DNA of 64,000 bases, taken from positions 58,553 to 122,552 of the forward strand of contig NZ_JAAOCA010000018.1 of NCBI RefSeq assembly GCF_014694385.1, given 5' to 3'. The position numbers and the translations under genes are program-made. The first letter of the stretch is position 1; every line of letters starts with the position of its first letter. Source of the DNA: Pseudomonas typographi. GTDB taxonomy: Bacteria; Pseudomonadota; Gammaproteobacteria; Pseudomonadales; Pseudomonadaceae. This document shows positions 55,972 through 64,000 of this stretch, one piece after another. Under the pieces are notes generated by a model. The model saw only the letters and a program-made list of their open reading frames with translations, made no database searches and was not told the DNA's origin.

Positions 55972-56832
55972 ATGACCACCGTACTGATAACAGGCGCCGG
56001 AACCGGTTTCGGTAACGAAGTCGCACTGCGCCTCGCCGCCCAGGGCCTGGACGTGATCGCCGGCGTGGAAATCACCGCGCAGGTGCAAACCGTGAAGCAA
56101 CAAGCCAAGCAACGGGGGGTGGAACTGCGCGTTGAAAAGCTCGATGTTACCGATGAAGGCGACCGGCAAAAAGCCTGGGAATGGGACATCGATGTGTTGC
56201 TTAACAACGCCGGTATTTCCGAGGGGGGGTCGATGGTCGACATACCCGCCGACAACCTTCGGCGCCAACTCGAAGTCAACCTGATCGGCCCCGTGTTGCT
56301 GACCCAAGGTATCGCCAAGAAGATGGTCGCCAAAAAGAAAGGCAAGATCGTGTTCATGTCGTCGGTGGCCGGGCTCACGGTAGACCCGTTCAGCGGCGCC
56401 TATTCAGCGTCGAAACACGCCGTGGAGGCGGTGGCCGAAGCGCTGAGCAAAGAGCTGCGCGAGTTTGGCATCGAAGTGGCGACCGTCAACCCGGGGCCAT
56501 TCCTGACCGGCTTCAATGACCGCATGTTCGAAACCTGGAAGAACTGGAAAGACGACGCCTCCAAGCGGCTGTTCAACTATGCCGACATTGCTTTTCCACA
56601 CGAGCAATACGACCCTGAGCCGGTATTCAAAACAACCGTTGGCGTGATCACCGGTGAAATCAAGACGTACCGCAATGTCGAGCCGAAAGAAATCATCCCC
56701 CAGCAGCGTGAGCAGCTCGATGCCGCGTGGCAGCGCAAGGTAGACGACCAACTCGGCACCCGGTTCGAACTGGTGCAAAAAGCCTATGACATCGAACCCG
56801 AAACGCCGGTTGCCCCCTCGGCGAAGCAGTAA
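55972..56832 (+). CDS. Short-chain dehydrogenase/reductase
   Basis: A 286-residue cytoplasmic NAD(P)-dependent oxidoreductase. It has the cofactor motif VLITGAGTGFGNEVAL, VLLNNAGISEGG and the catalytic GAYSASKHAVEAV with the Tyr/Lys pair. The following Pro-Gly motif is VNPGPFLTGFNDRMF. The substrate is unknown. It shares its operon with the GlcG-like gene and converges with the DapA-like gene. The C-terminal tail TRFELVQKAYDIEPETPVAP is longer than usual. Confidence 0.87.
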   Translation: MTTVLITGAGTGFGNEVALRLAAQGLDVIAGVEITAQVQTVKQQAKQRGVELRVEKLDVTDEGDRQKAWEWDIDVLLNNAGISEGGSMVDIPADNLRRQLEVNLIGPVLLTQGIAKKMVAKKKGKIVFMSSVAGLTVDPFSGAYSASKHAVEAVAEALSKELREFGIEVATVNPGPFLTGFNDRMFETWKNWKDDASKRLFNYADIAFPHEQYDPEPVFKTTVGVITGEIKTYRNVEPKEIIPQQREQLDAAWQRKVDDQLGTRFELVQKAYDIEPETPVAPSAKQ

Positions 56833-56921
56833 CCCAGGGCTCAGCGGGTAAGGCGCTGCACGCCCTGCCCGCCAGCAAAACCCCGCGCCAACCTGAAAAA
56901 CACCGGCCAAGCCCGCTTGCG

Positions 56922-57854
56922 TCAGCCCAATGCTTGCAGGCGCCGGGCTTGGCGTTCGATCAGGTATTCGATGTCCGCGATATCAACCGCGCTCAATACC
57001 GGTGCCGGCAGCCGCAACGTAGCGCAGGCGATGGCCCCGCGCAGGGCGAGGATGTGCTTACGCACCGCCAGGCCAAGCCCGGGCTGCTGCTCGTAGCGCA
57101 CCAGCGGAAGGTAGGCATCGAATAAATCCCTGGCCCGCTCCGCCGCCCCCGCCTGCCAGGCGGCGAGCACCTCGGCCATCATTTCTGGGTAGGCAAAGCC
57201 GGTCATCGCGCCATTGGCGCCGCGCGCCAGTTCATCGGGCAAGAACATCCCGCCATTGCCCACCAGAATACTGATCGGTCGCATGGCGCCGCTGGCCTGG
57301 GCATTGCGCAACTCGCTGAGCTTGTTCAAGCCTGGCCAATCCTCATGCTTGAGCATCACACAGTTGGGGTTGTCAGCGATGATCTGCATGAGCGTCTGTG
57401 GGCTGATGGTGACCGTCGTGACAAGTGGAAAATCCTGTAGCACAAAGGGCGTATCCTTGCCGATCGCCATGGCCACTTGGGTGAAGTACCCGCGGATCTG
57501 CGCATCGCTTCGCAGGTGGCTGGGCGGTGCCACCATCACCCCGGCCGCGCCGGCGGCCATCACCGCCGTGCTCAGCTCGGCCATCGACGCCAGCCCCGCA
57601 TTGGGCAGGCCCACCACCACGGGCACACGCCCGGCGACGCGGGCAAGCACGCATTCGACGAACGCCACGGATTCACCCACGGTCAGTTTCGGCGCTTCGC
57701 CCATCATCCCCAGCAACGTCAGCCCCGTGGCGCCGCGCGCCAGATAGAACTCCACCATGTTCTCGGCGCTGGTCAGGTCCAGCTCCCCGGTGGCCTTGAA
57801 GGGCGTGACACAAATGATGAACACACCGGCGGCCGTTTCGTCCAAACGCTTCAC
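56922..57854 (-). CDS. DapA-superfamily aldolase/lyase of unknown substrate
   Basis: A 310-residue cytoplasmic TIM-barrel protein of the dihydrodipicolinate synthase / N-acetylneuraminate lyase superfamily. The Schiff-base lysine is in CVMLKHEDWPG. The segment FVLQDFPLVT lies where DapA has the catalytic Tyr (ILYNVP), so here a Gln replaces it, and the GTTGE motif is GATGLTLLG. It is thus unlikely to be lysine-pathway DapA. The start is GTG 57854, and it overlaps the stop of the amidohydrolase by four bases, so the two are translationally coupled. Confidence 0.83.
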   Translation of the reverse strand: MKRLDETAAGVFIICVTPFKATGELDLTSAENMVEFYLARGATGLTLLGMMGEAPKLTVGESVAFVECVLARVAGRVPVVVGLPNAGLASMAELSTAVMAAGAAGVMVAPPSHLRSDAQIRGYFTQVAMAIGKDTPFVLQDFPLVTTVTISPQTLMQIIADNPNCVMLKHEDWPGLNKLSELRNAQASGAMRPISILVGNGGMFLPDELARGANGAMTGFAYPEMMAEVLAAWQAGAAERARDLFDAYLPLVRYEQQPGLGLAVRKHILALRGAIACATLRLPAPVLSAVDIADIEYLIERQARRLQALG

Positions 57855-59230
57855 AGTGCCACCTCGCGGCGTGCCGGGCTGGGGCGCAATTGGGGCTTTT
57901 GTAAACGCCCTTTACCGGCCTGGTTGACGATACGCTGGCCATCCCAGGCCAACTCGCTGCGTAGGTAAGTGGCGGCCACGCGCACGGCAAAGCGGCGCCC
58001 CTCGAAAGAGCTCCAGTTCACCGCCGCTTGGCTCGCCGAGGGGTCGTAAATGAAGGCGCCCGGTTCCAGCACGGTGATATCGGCATCTTTGCCGGCCTCA
58101 AGCGCGCCCTTGCTCTGCAACAGAAAAAACTGCGCCGGGCCTTGGCATAACAGGCGTACCGCCATCAACGGTGACACACCGCGCTCCAAGCAGCCGGTCC
58201 ACAGCGCCGGCACCAAGGTTTCAAGCCCTGGCCCGCCGGAGGCGTTCTTAAAAATGTCCGGGTCGCCCTTGCGGTCCAGGCCCCAAGACACATGGTCTGA
58301 AGAGACGAAATCGCAATCACCGGCGGCGATGTGGGTCCACAACTTCTCGACCTCGGCTTGCGGCCGGATCGGCGGGTAATGCTTGGCCTTGGCGCCCAGG
58401 CGCTGCCCGTGCTCCTCTTGGTTGAGCATCAGGTATTGCACGCAGGTTTCGGCGGTCGCCTTGAACCCGGCTTGGCGGTATTGGTTGCACAACTCGAACC
58501 CCCGCGACAGCGAAATGTGTACCGCATGGGCTCGGGCACCGGTGGCGGCGCCTAGCTCATAGACCCGGGCCGTGGCAAGGTTCTCGACCAGCGGTGGGTG
58601 CGCCCGGCCGAAGGCATCCCAGCCGGTATCCCCGGCGGCCTTTAACCGGGCAATGTTGCTCAGGGTCATTTCCTGATCCTGGTTATGCACACCACAAGCC
58701 AGGCCCGAAGGGGCGATACGCAGCATCGCCTCGTAGAGCACCTCGTCGCTGATGCGGGGAAAGCGCAGTGCATTGGCCTCGAACGTGGAGAACTTGAAGG
58801 CACAGGCGCCCGCCTCGATCAACCCGGCAATCGCGTCCAGGCCGTCGTGGGGGCGAATGGTGGCGTACAGGCCGATATCGATATGGCAGTCGCGGTTGGC
58901 CTGGGCGGCCTTTTCATGGAATCGCGCGGTGCTCCATACCGGTTCGGGCTCATCGTAAGGCATGTCAACCAAGGTCGTGACCCCACCTGCGGCAGCGGCG
59001 CGCGACGCCTGGCCCAGCCACTCATGGTTGGCGCTGCCGGTGTGGGTCTGGCCATCGACAGCGCCGGGGACCACCCAGCACCCGCGCCGGTCATGGTGAT
59101 CGCGTGCGGCGGGTGGCTCGCCCTCGCCCACCAACGCGATCCTGCCGTCGACAGTTGCCACGTAACCGTTTTCGAGGATGCGCGTGGGGGTCACCACCGC
59201 ACCGCGAATCACCAGGTCGAAATCACTCAT
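57851..59230 (-). CDS. Cyclic amidohydrolase, dihydroorotase/allantoinase/hydantoinase type
   Basis: A 459-residue cytoplasmic TIM-barrel amidohydrolase. The metal motif reads VPGAVDGQTHTGS, so the first His of the usual H-x-H is Gln; the bridging Lys is in GACAFKFSTFE, then HNQDQEM, AHAVHISLS and the Asp in FVSSDHVSW. It should open a cyclic amide ring such as a hydantoin, dihydropyrimidine, imide or allantoin. The DapA-like gene is coupled downstream and the ABC importer is divergent, so uptake and ring opening of a nitrogenous ring compound is the likely role. Confidence 0.82.
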   Translation of the reverse strand: MSDFDLVIRGAVVTPTRILENGYVATVDGRIALVGEGEPPAARDHHDRRGCWVVPGAVDGQTHTGSANHEWLGQASRAAAAGGVTTLVDMPYDEPEPVWSTARFHEKAAQANRDCHIDIGLYATIRPHDGLDAIAGLIEAGACAFKFSTFEANALRFPRISDEVLYEAMLRIAPSGLACGVHNQDQEMTLSNIARLKAAGDTGWDAFGRAHPPLVENLATARVYELGAATGARAHAVHISLSRGFELCNQYRQAGFKATAETCVQYLMLNQEEHGQRLGAKAKHYPPIRPQAEVEKLWTHIAAGDCDFVSSDHVSWGLDRKGDPDIFKNASGGPGLETLVPALWTGCLERGVSPLMAVRLLCQGPAQFFLLQSKGALEAGKDADITVLEPGAFIYDPSASQAAVNWSSFEGRRFAVRVAATYLRSELAWDGQRIVNQAGKGRLQKPQLRPSPARREVAL

Positions 59231-59523
59231 GCACGTCGTCTCTGCTAGGGGCCTGAAGCACGCAAGCCTAAGAGCGATACAACCTGCCGGTAAACGATAA
59301 TAAATAGCCGGCATTGGGCGAAAAAACAGCGCGTGCGCGCCACTGCCGCGCCACGCCGGAGCTCGCCCGGCCCATGGCCAACGGCGGCCGCCAGCGGCTA
59401 CGGCAAGCACTGCGCTGGCGATAATAATTCGTTCCGGCGCACCGAAAAACTGACCTTTACAGCAAAAGCTCGCCGCCCGTACTGTGGCCTCGAATCGAAT
59501 GACGGTATGCCAAGAGGTCGACG

Positions 59524-60540
59524 ATGAAACACGCGGTTAAGGCGGTTCTGGCCGTTGGCCTGGGCTGCCTCATGGCCCAGGCGGCACAGGCCGAGGAGTC
59601 CGTCCGGCTGGTATTGGATTGGGCCTTCGAAGGGCCACAAGCGATGTGGTCGGCGGCGCAAAAAAGTGGCTGCTTCGGCCAAAAGGGATTGAACGTTACC
59701 ATCGACCGCGGCTTTGGCTCGGGGGACAGTATCAGCAAGGTCGCATCGGGCTCCTACGCCATCGGCGTGGCCGACTTCGGCAGCGTGCTGGCCTATAACG
59801 CGCAACACCCCGATGCACCCTTGATCATCACGTTCATTGTCAGTGATCGCTCATCGGCCTCGGTCAATATGTTGAAAAGCTCCGGTATCACCAAGCCGCT
59901 GGATCTACAAGGCAAGCGCATCGCTGACACCCAGGGCGAGGCGAGCCGGATGCTGTTTCCGGCGTTTGCCAAGGCCAACGGTATCGACATGAGCACCGTA
60001 TCCTGGGTCACCGTCGCACCGAACCTGCGCCAGGCCACGGTGGTGCGCGGCCAAGCCGATGCGGCGGCCGGGCATTTGCTCACGGTGGTCAATGGTTTCG
60101 TTTCGGTGGGGGTCAAACGCGACCAAATCGTGAGCATGCCGTTTGCCGAATATGGCGTCGATGTGCCCGGTAATGCCGTGGTGGTCAAACCTCAATGGGC
60201 GCAAAGCCACCCGCAACAGATGCGTGATTTTCTCAGTTGCACCGTGGTGGGGATAAAGGCAACCATCGCCGACCCCCAGGCCGCCATCGCCTCGCTGCGC
60301 AGTTATAACAGCATGCTCGATGCCACGCTCGAGGCCCAACACCTGGATTTCGCCACCCACGTTGCGGTGCTCACCCCCCATGTCAAACAAAATGGCCTGA
60401 GCAACATAGACCCAGCTCGGCTCAATAGCGCTATTGCCCAAATTGCCGACGCCATGGGGTTCGTGGCACCGCCGAGCAGTTCGGTATGGACCGCCGACTA
60501 CCTCCCTGCACAGAGCGAGCTGGCCGTTAGCAACCCCTGA
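59524..60540 (+). CDS. ABC importer periplasmic binding protein, NMT1/SsuA-like
   Basis: A 338-residue periplasmic protein with a Sec signal peptide (MKHAVKAVLAVGLGCLMAQA, cut near AQAEE). The fold follows the NMT1/THI5/SsuA type: RLVLDWAFEGPQAMWSAAQK and FGSGDSISKVASGSYAIGVA. Such proteins bind sulfonates, nitrate, taurine or pyrimidine precursors. AGAGG precedes the ATG. It is separated from the ATPase by 205 bases with a hairpin, so it may have separate expression. Ligand unknown; the amidohydrolase neighbour suggests a cyclic nitrogenous compound. Confidence 0.84.
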   Translation: MKHAVKAVLAVGLGCLMAQAAQAEESVRLVLDWAFEGPQAMWSAAQKSGCFGQKGLNVTIDRGFGSGDSISKVASGSYAIGVADFGSVLAYNAQHPDAPLIITFIVSDRSSASVNMLKSSGITKPLDLQGKRIADTQGEASRMLFPAFAKANGIDMSTVSWVTVAPNLRQATVVRGQADAAAGHLLTVVNGFVSVGVKRDQIVSMPFAEYGVDVPGNAVVVKPQWAQSHPQQMRDFLSCTVVGIKATIADPQAAIASLRSYNSMLDATLEAQHLDFATHVAVLTPHVKQNGLSNIDPARLNSAIAQIADAMGFVAPPSSSVWTADYLPAQSELAVSNP

Positions 60541-60585
60541 TACCCGGAAACACCGGCGGGGTTGCCAGCGCCGACCCCCCTATAG

Positions 60586-60604
60586 CGCGGTGCCTGCCAC
60601 CGCG
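60586..60604 (+). promoter_or_regulatory. Hairpin between the binding protein and the ABC ATPase
   Basis: CGCGGTG and CACCGCG form a perfect 7-bp stem around CCTGC, 46 bases after the binding-protein stop. It may attenuate or protect the mRNA so that the binding protein is made in excess, as commonly happens in ABC importers. It lacks a T-run. Confidence 0.4.
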
Positions 60605-60745
60605 TGCGGTAAACCGTTAGCCACGTGCCGGTCTCCAAGACCAATCAGAAAAGGCAGCTTGCCCAGGCCCTCGCGCTGTGACCGATCAGCGCGGCGGCAG
60701 GCGTTATGGGCCAGTACACCGCCAAGCGACGAGGAGTGATCGGGT

Positions 60746-61642
60746 GTGAGCATGAGCGAACGTTTGGCCGAGCTATTGGCCTTTGATAGCAAGGGCGGCG
60801 CCGAACCGATGGCGGCTTGTGCGCTGGCGCCGGAGGAGCAACGCCCGCCGCACAGCGGGCAACCCTATGTGGACTTGCGCGGTGCCAGCCTGGTTTATGG
60901 CAGCGGCGGCGAACAGATGCTGGCCATCGACAGGCTCGATCTGCAGGTGGGCCAAGGCGAGTTCGTGGCCGTGGTCGGGCCTTCCGGCTGTGGCAAATCG
61001 ACCCTGATGAAGCTGGTGACCGGCCTGTTGCAGCCCGACGCGGGCGCAGTGTTCATCCAGGGGCAGAAGGTCACCGGGCCCGTGCGCAATGTGGGCATGG
61101 CGTTTCAGAACTCGACGCTGTTGCCTTGGCGTACCACCTTGGAAAACGTGCTTCTGCCGTTCGAGCTGGTCAAGCCGCACCGCCAGCGCATACGCCGCCA
61201 CCATGCCGAATACCGCGCCCGAGCCATGCACCTGTTGGATGTGGTGGGCCTTAAGGATTTCGCCGAAAAATACCCGTGGGAGTTGTCGGGCGGCATGCAA
61301 CAGCGTGCCAATGTTTGCCGCGCACTGGTCCACCAGCCGCCGTTGCTGATGCTCGATGAGCCTTTCGGCGCCTTGGACGCCTTTACCCGTGAGGAGCTGT
61401 GGCTGCTGACCCAGCAGTTGTGGCTCAAGCAGCGCTTCAGCGCCATTCTGGTCACCCATGATCTGCGTGAAGCGGTGTTTCTGGCCGACCGGGTGATTGT
61501 GCTGAGCAAACGCCCAGGGCGCATCATCCTCGAACGCCGCGTCGACCTGCCGCGCCCCCGCAGCCTGGCGCATACCTACGAACCGGCGTTCAGCGAAATC
61601 GTCCATGAGATCCGCGACACAATCCTTGAGGCCCGCGCCTGA
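60746..61642 (+). CDS. ABC importer ATP-binding protein, SsuB/TauB-like
   Basis: A 298-residue cytoplasmic ATPase. It has Walker A VGPSGCGKSTLMKL, signature ELSGGMQQRANVCRAL, Walker B LLMLDEPFGALDAFTREELW and the switch VTHDLREAV. An N-terminal extension of about 50 residues precedes the ABC domain. The GTG at 60746 with GAGGAG nine bases upstream is chosen over ATG 60752, which is farther. It overlaps the permease start by TGATG. Confidence 0.9.
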   Translation: MSMSERLAELLAFDSKGGAEPMAACALAPEEQRPPHSGQPYVDLRGASLVYGSGGEQMLAIDRLDLQVGQGEFVAVVGPSGCGKSTLMKLVTGLLQPDAGAVFIQGQKVTGPVRNVGMAFQNSTLLPWRTTLENVLLPFELVKPHRQRIRRHHAEYRARAMHLLDVVGLKDFAEKYPWELSGGMQQRANVCRALVHQPPLLMLDEPFGALDAFTREELWLLTQQLWLKQRFSAILVTHDLREAVFLADRVIVLSKRPGRIILERRVDLPRPRSLAHTYEPAFSEIVHEIRDTILEARA

Positions 61643-62409
61643 TGAAAACCTCGACCAACGTTGCTCGGCAAGCCTGGGTGCCCTGGGTCACGACCTTGGC
61701 ATTGCTGGTGTTGTGGCAAATCGTGGCCATGGTATTGGGCAGCGCCAGCTTGATGCTGCCGGCCCCCACCGCGATCGCCCAGTCCATTGGCCAACACTAT
61801 GATGTGATCTGGCCCAACGCCTTGCAAACGCTCTATACCACCGGGCTGGGTTTTGGCCTGGCCGTGGCATTGGGCATGGTTTTCGGCTTGGCCATCGGCG
61901 CGTCGTCGCTGATCTACCGCGGCGTTTACCCGCTGTTGATCGCATTCAACGCCGTGCCTAAAGTCGCCTTGGTGCCCATCTTCGTGCTTTGGTTTGGCAT
62001 TGGCACCCTACCGGCGGTAGTCACCGCGTTTTCCCTGGCGGTATTTCCCATCATCGTCAATGTGGCCACCGGCCTGTCGACCATCGATGCAGAAATGGAA
62101 GACGTGATGCGCTCGCTGGGCGCCACCCGCTGGGACATCCTGACCAAGGTAGGGATCCCGCGCATGGCCCCCTATTTGTTCGCCTCGCTGAAAATCGCGA
62201 TTACCCTGGCCTTCGTAGGCTCGGTGTTATCGGAAACCATTGCCTCCAATGAGGGCATCGGTTTTTTAATGCAGGCAGCATCTTCACGTTTCGATGTGCC
62301 GCTGGTGTTCGCGGGGGTCATCGTGATTGCCGCCATGGCGGTGATTGCCTACCAACTGTGTGAAGTTATCGAAGGTCGTTTTACCCATTGGGCCAAACGC
62401 GGCAAATGA
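61642..62409 (+). CDS. ABC importer permease, SsuC/TauC-like
   Basis: A 255-residue inner-membrane protein with about six hydrophobic helices. The conserved coupling loop that contacts the ATPase is RSLGATRWDILTKVGIPRMA. It forms the transport channel for the substrate delivered by the binding protein at 59524. The start overlaps the ATPase stop by three bases (TGATG), so they are co-translated. Confidence 0.9.
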   Translation: MKTSTNVARQAWVPWVTTLALLVLWQIVAMVLGSASLMLPAPTAIAQSIGQHYDVIWPNALQTLYTTGLGFGLAVALGMVFGLAIGASSLIYRGVYPLLIAFNAVPKVALVPIFVLWFGIGTLPAVVTAFSLAVFPIIVNVATGLSTIDAEMEDVMRSLGATRWDILTKVGIPRMAPYLFASLKIAITLAFVGSVLSETIASNEGIGFLMQAASSRFDVPLVFAGVIVIAAMAVIAYQLCEVIEGRFTHWAKRGK

Positions 62410-62484
62410 GCGGCCCCGGGGCAGCCACCAGCGCCCTATTAAAATAATAAATTGCTCGCGCATTCTTTTGCCGAACTTGTCGAC

Positions 62485-62501
62485 GCGGCCCATAGGGCCG
62501 C
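62485..62501. terminator. Short hairpin before exbB
   Basis: GCGGCCC and GGGCCGC form a 7-bp stem around ATA, followed by CTTTC. It could end the importer transcript. Confidence is low because the stem is short and the T-tract weak. Confidence 0.4.
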
Positions 62502-62551
62502 CTTTCAAACTGCCGCAATGATCACTTTAACGCCGTGCGTAAGGAACTGAC

Positions 62552-63166
62552 ATGTTCGAAGCTGCATTTCAATACTCCAAGGATTCCTGGGGCATTATCC
62601 CATTAATGCTGGTGATCTTTATCATTGGCATCGCCGTGATTATCGAACGCTACTTTTTCTTTCGAAAAAGTATCAAAGCCGGTGCCAGCCTGGACGCCGA
62701 CCTCAGGCATGTGGCCTACCACAACGAAGCCGATGCAAAGCAAGTGGCCGCCCATTACCAGCGCACCGTGCAAGGCCGCCTGGTACAGGCCGCCATCGAC
62801 TCGCCGAACAAAGCCGAAGCGGCCATGGAGCGTGAAGTGGATGAAAGCATCATGGTGCAAATGCCCTACCTGGATCGCAACCTGTGGGTGCTCGACACTT
62901 GCGTGACCCTCGGGCCGTTACTCGGGCTATTGGGCACCATCATCCACATGATCCAAGTGTTCAGCGTGCTGGCGGCCAACAGTTCGCAGAAAGTCAGCTC
63001 TGTCACTGGGCCCATCGCCCATGCCCTGGTCGCCACCGCCGTGGGCCTGTGCATCGCCATCACCTGCGTGGTGTTTCTGAACTACTTCAACAAGCGTATC
63101 CGTTTGGTCGTCAACCAGATGGAACTGGTCAAATCCATGCTGATCAGCCGCTTCGCGACGATCTAA
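62552..63166 (+). CDS. exbB: ExbB/TolQ/MotA-type proton channel
   Basis: A 204-residue inner-membrane protein with three helices: near 14-32, LGPLLGLLGTIIHMIQVF and VATAVGLCIAITCVVFLNYF. It forms with ExbD the proton-motive-force motor that energises TonB. AAGGAA precedes the ATG. It starts an exbB-exbD-tonB operon. The motor probably supports TonB-dependent uptake, and the orphan receptor at 51 kb is a plausible client. Confidence 0.9.
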   Translation: MFEAAFQYSKDSWGIIPLMLVIFIIGIAVIIERYFFFRKSIKAGASLDADLRHVAYHNEADAKQVAAHYQRTVQGRLVQAAIDSPNKAEAAMEREVDESIMVQMPYLDRNLWVLDTCVTLGPLLGLLGTIIHMIQVFSVLAANSSQKVSSVTGPIAHALVATAVGLCIAITCVVFLNYFNKRIRLVVNQMELVKSMLISRFATI

Positions 63167-63186
63167 GGCATTAGCGGAGAACCCCC

Positions 63187-63591
63187 ATGGCGAAGAAGTC
63201 GTACTACCTGGGCCACGAAGAAAAGGCACGCATCGAGATCATCCCGATGATCGATGTGATGATGTTCCTGCTGGTGTTTTTCGTGCTCATCATGATCGAA
63301 ATGATCCAGGGCGCCGGTATTACCCTGGACCTGCCGCAATCCTCATCACAGGACCCTATCGAATCGGTGACATTGAATATCGGCGTGTCCGCCGAGGGCG
63401 CAATGTACGTGGACGGCAAACCGGTGGACGACCAACAACTGAGTAGCCGGCTGGCCGAAATGAAGGATACCGGTAAGCTCGACGTGGTGATCGCTGGCGA
63501 CCGCGGCAGCCATTACGACAGCATCGTGCACGCGATGGACCTGGTGCGCGGCGCTGGGGTCAGCGCCATCGGCCTGGCGACGCAAAAATAA
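63187..63591 (+). CDS. exbD: ExbD/TolR-type motor subunit
   Basis: A 134-residue inner-membrane protein with one N-terminal helix (MIDVMMFLLVFFVLIMIEMI), in which the Asp in MIDVM is the proton-carrying residue. The periplasmic domain reads VTLNIGVSAEGAMYVDGKPV and SAIGLATQK. It couples to ExbB and TonB. The stop TAA overlaps the next ATG by one base (TAATG). The start has GCGGAGAA seven bases upstream. Confidence 0.92.
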   Translation: MAKKSYYLGHEEKARIEIIPMIDVMMFLLVFFVLIMIEMIQGAGITLDLPQSSSQDPIESVTLNIGVSAEGAMYVDGKPVDDQQLSSRLAEMKDTGKLDVVIAGDRGSHYDSIVHAMDLVRGAGVSAIGLATQK

Positions 63592-64000
63592 TGGGCGCCA
63601 TGGAAAAGAACCTTCGCAGCGGCGCACTGTGGGCGACGCAAAGCGAACAGGCCCAGCACCGGCATTTGCCGATGCCGCTGGCCATCGGTGGCGCTTTACT
63701 GCTGGTGGCCATGGTCATCGGCGCCTGCGTCATGATCGAAGCCAAGCCCGTGGCCGTTGAAGAACCGCCGAAAATCACCCGCGTGCAGATGGTCGAGCTA
63801 CCGCCGCCGCCACCGCCACCCGCACCGGCGCCGCCACCACCACCGGAACCCGCACCGCCGCCGCCAGAGCCGCCGCCGCCCGCGCCAGCACCGCCGCCGC
63901 CCAAGCCGCTGCCGCCACCGCCCAAACCGGCCAAGCCGTTACCGGTGCCAAAGCCCAAGCCGGCGCCAACGCCACCGCTGCCGCAACCGCCGCCACCACC
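63591..64000 (+). CDS. tonB: TonB-like energy transducer, cut by the window edge
   Basis: The frame opens ATG 63591 (or 63600) and runs to the window end, 136 residues visible. It has a short cytoplasmic part, a helix (about 29-49, MPLAIGGALLLVAMVIGACV), then a very long periplasmic Pro-rich region with blocks such as LPPPPPPPAPAPPPPPEP and KPLPPPPKPAKPLPVPKPKP. TonB uses such a stiff spacer to cross the periplasm and contact receptors; the C-terminal contact domain lies outside the window. Start overlaps exbD stop by one base, so the three genes form one operon. Confidence 0.85.
   Translation, partial: MGAMEKNLRSGALWATQSEQAQHRHLPMPLAIGGALLLVAMVIGACVMIEAKPVAVEEPPKITRVQMVELPPPPPPPAPAPPPPPEPAPPPPEPPPPAPAPPPPKPLPPPPKPAKPLPVPKPKPAPTPPLPQPPPP

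Noticed and set aside
1..64000. CRISPR arrays, rRNA or tRNA genes, IS elements or prophage
   Set aside because: I saw no regularly spaced repeats, no transposase or integrase motifs and no tRNA-like or rRNA-like stretches.

Overview
The window is about 64 kb of GC-rich, gene-dense bacterial chromosome, most probably from a Pseudomonas. The strongest evidence is the block at 14.2-18.2 kb, oprF-sigX-cmpX-crfX-cmaX on the minus strand. It is followed by rraA and by the divergent ppsA/ppsR pair, an arrangement typical of Pseudomonas. Other Pseudomonas-like genes are fabA-fabB beside a hybrid sensor kinase, gpsA, htpG, speE, an Fe-S type cysH and a cobalamin-riboswitch-controlled cbtBA pair. I saw no rRNA, tRNA, CRISPR array, IS transposase or prophage.

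Layout. 0-13 kb: an ABC ATPase, riboswitch-cbtBA, a GNAT enzyme, a sulfate-binding protein, an OafA-type acyltransferase, a 57-residue KGG-repeat gene, a DHA2 exporter, an LTA-synthase-like membrane sulfatase-fold enzyme and speE. 13-22 kb: two unknown proteins, then the envelope-stress/porin block and the phosphoenolpyruvate synthase pair. 22-30 kb: a three-gene unit (retropepsin-like protease, inactive-transglutaminase 7TM protein, ATP-grasp ligase), pabB, cysH and a two-component system. 30-41 kb: an EF-hand protein, an AI-2E-type transporter, two alpha/beta hydrolases, a thioesterase, sixA, gpsA, a hybrid kinase and fabAB. 41-48.4 kb: dienelactone hydrolase, htpG, a small lipoprotein, a brnQ with a one-base frameshift, a LysR regulator, dnaQ and a stand-alone receiver protein.

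The most interesting part is 48.8-64 kb. One minus-strand operon encodes an ECF sigma factor, a FecR-type anti-sigma factor, a TonB-dependent receptor with a signalling domain, a Tat-exported cysteine-type sulfatase and a formylglycine-generating enzyme. That reads as a self-contained system that senses, imports and desulfates a sulfated compound. Nearby are a GlcG/HbpS-like protein, a short-chain dehydrogenase, a DapA-like aldolase/lyase translationally coupled to a cyclic amidohydrolase, a nitrate/sulfonate/thiamine-precursor-type ABC importer and an exbB-exbD-tonB set that could energise the receptor. The linkage of these parts is inference; their identities are mostly clear from motifs.

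A second discovery is a family of dispersed intergenic repeats with inverted ends. There are four copies, at 2149, 11103, about 29781 and 46058, and a possible half copy at 45795. They share a core around GCAAAAGGCACC and a right end TCTGAAACACC; the shortest copy has perfect 15-bp inverted ends. All calls rest on reading the sequence and on family knowledge, with no database search.
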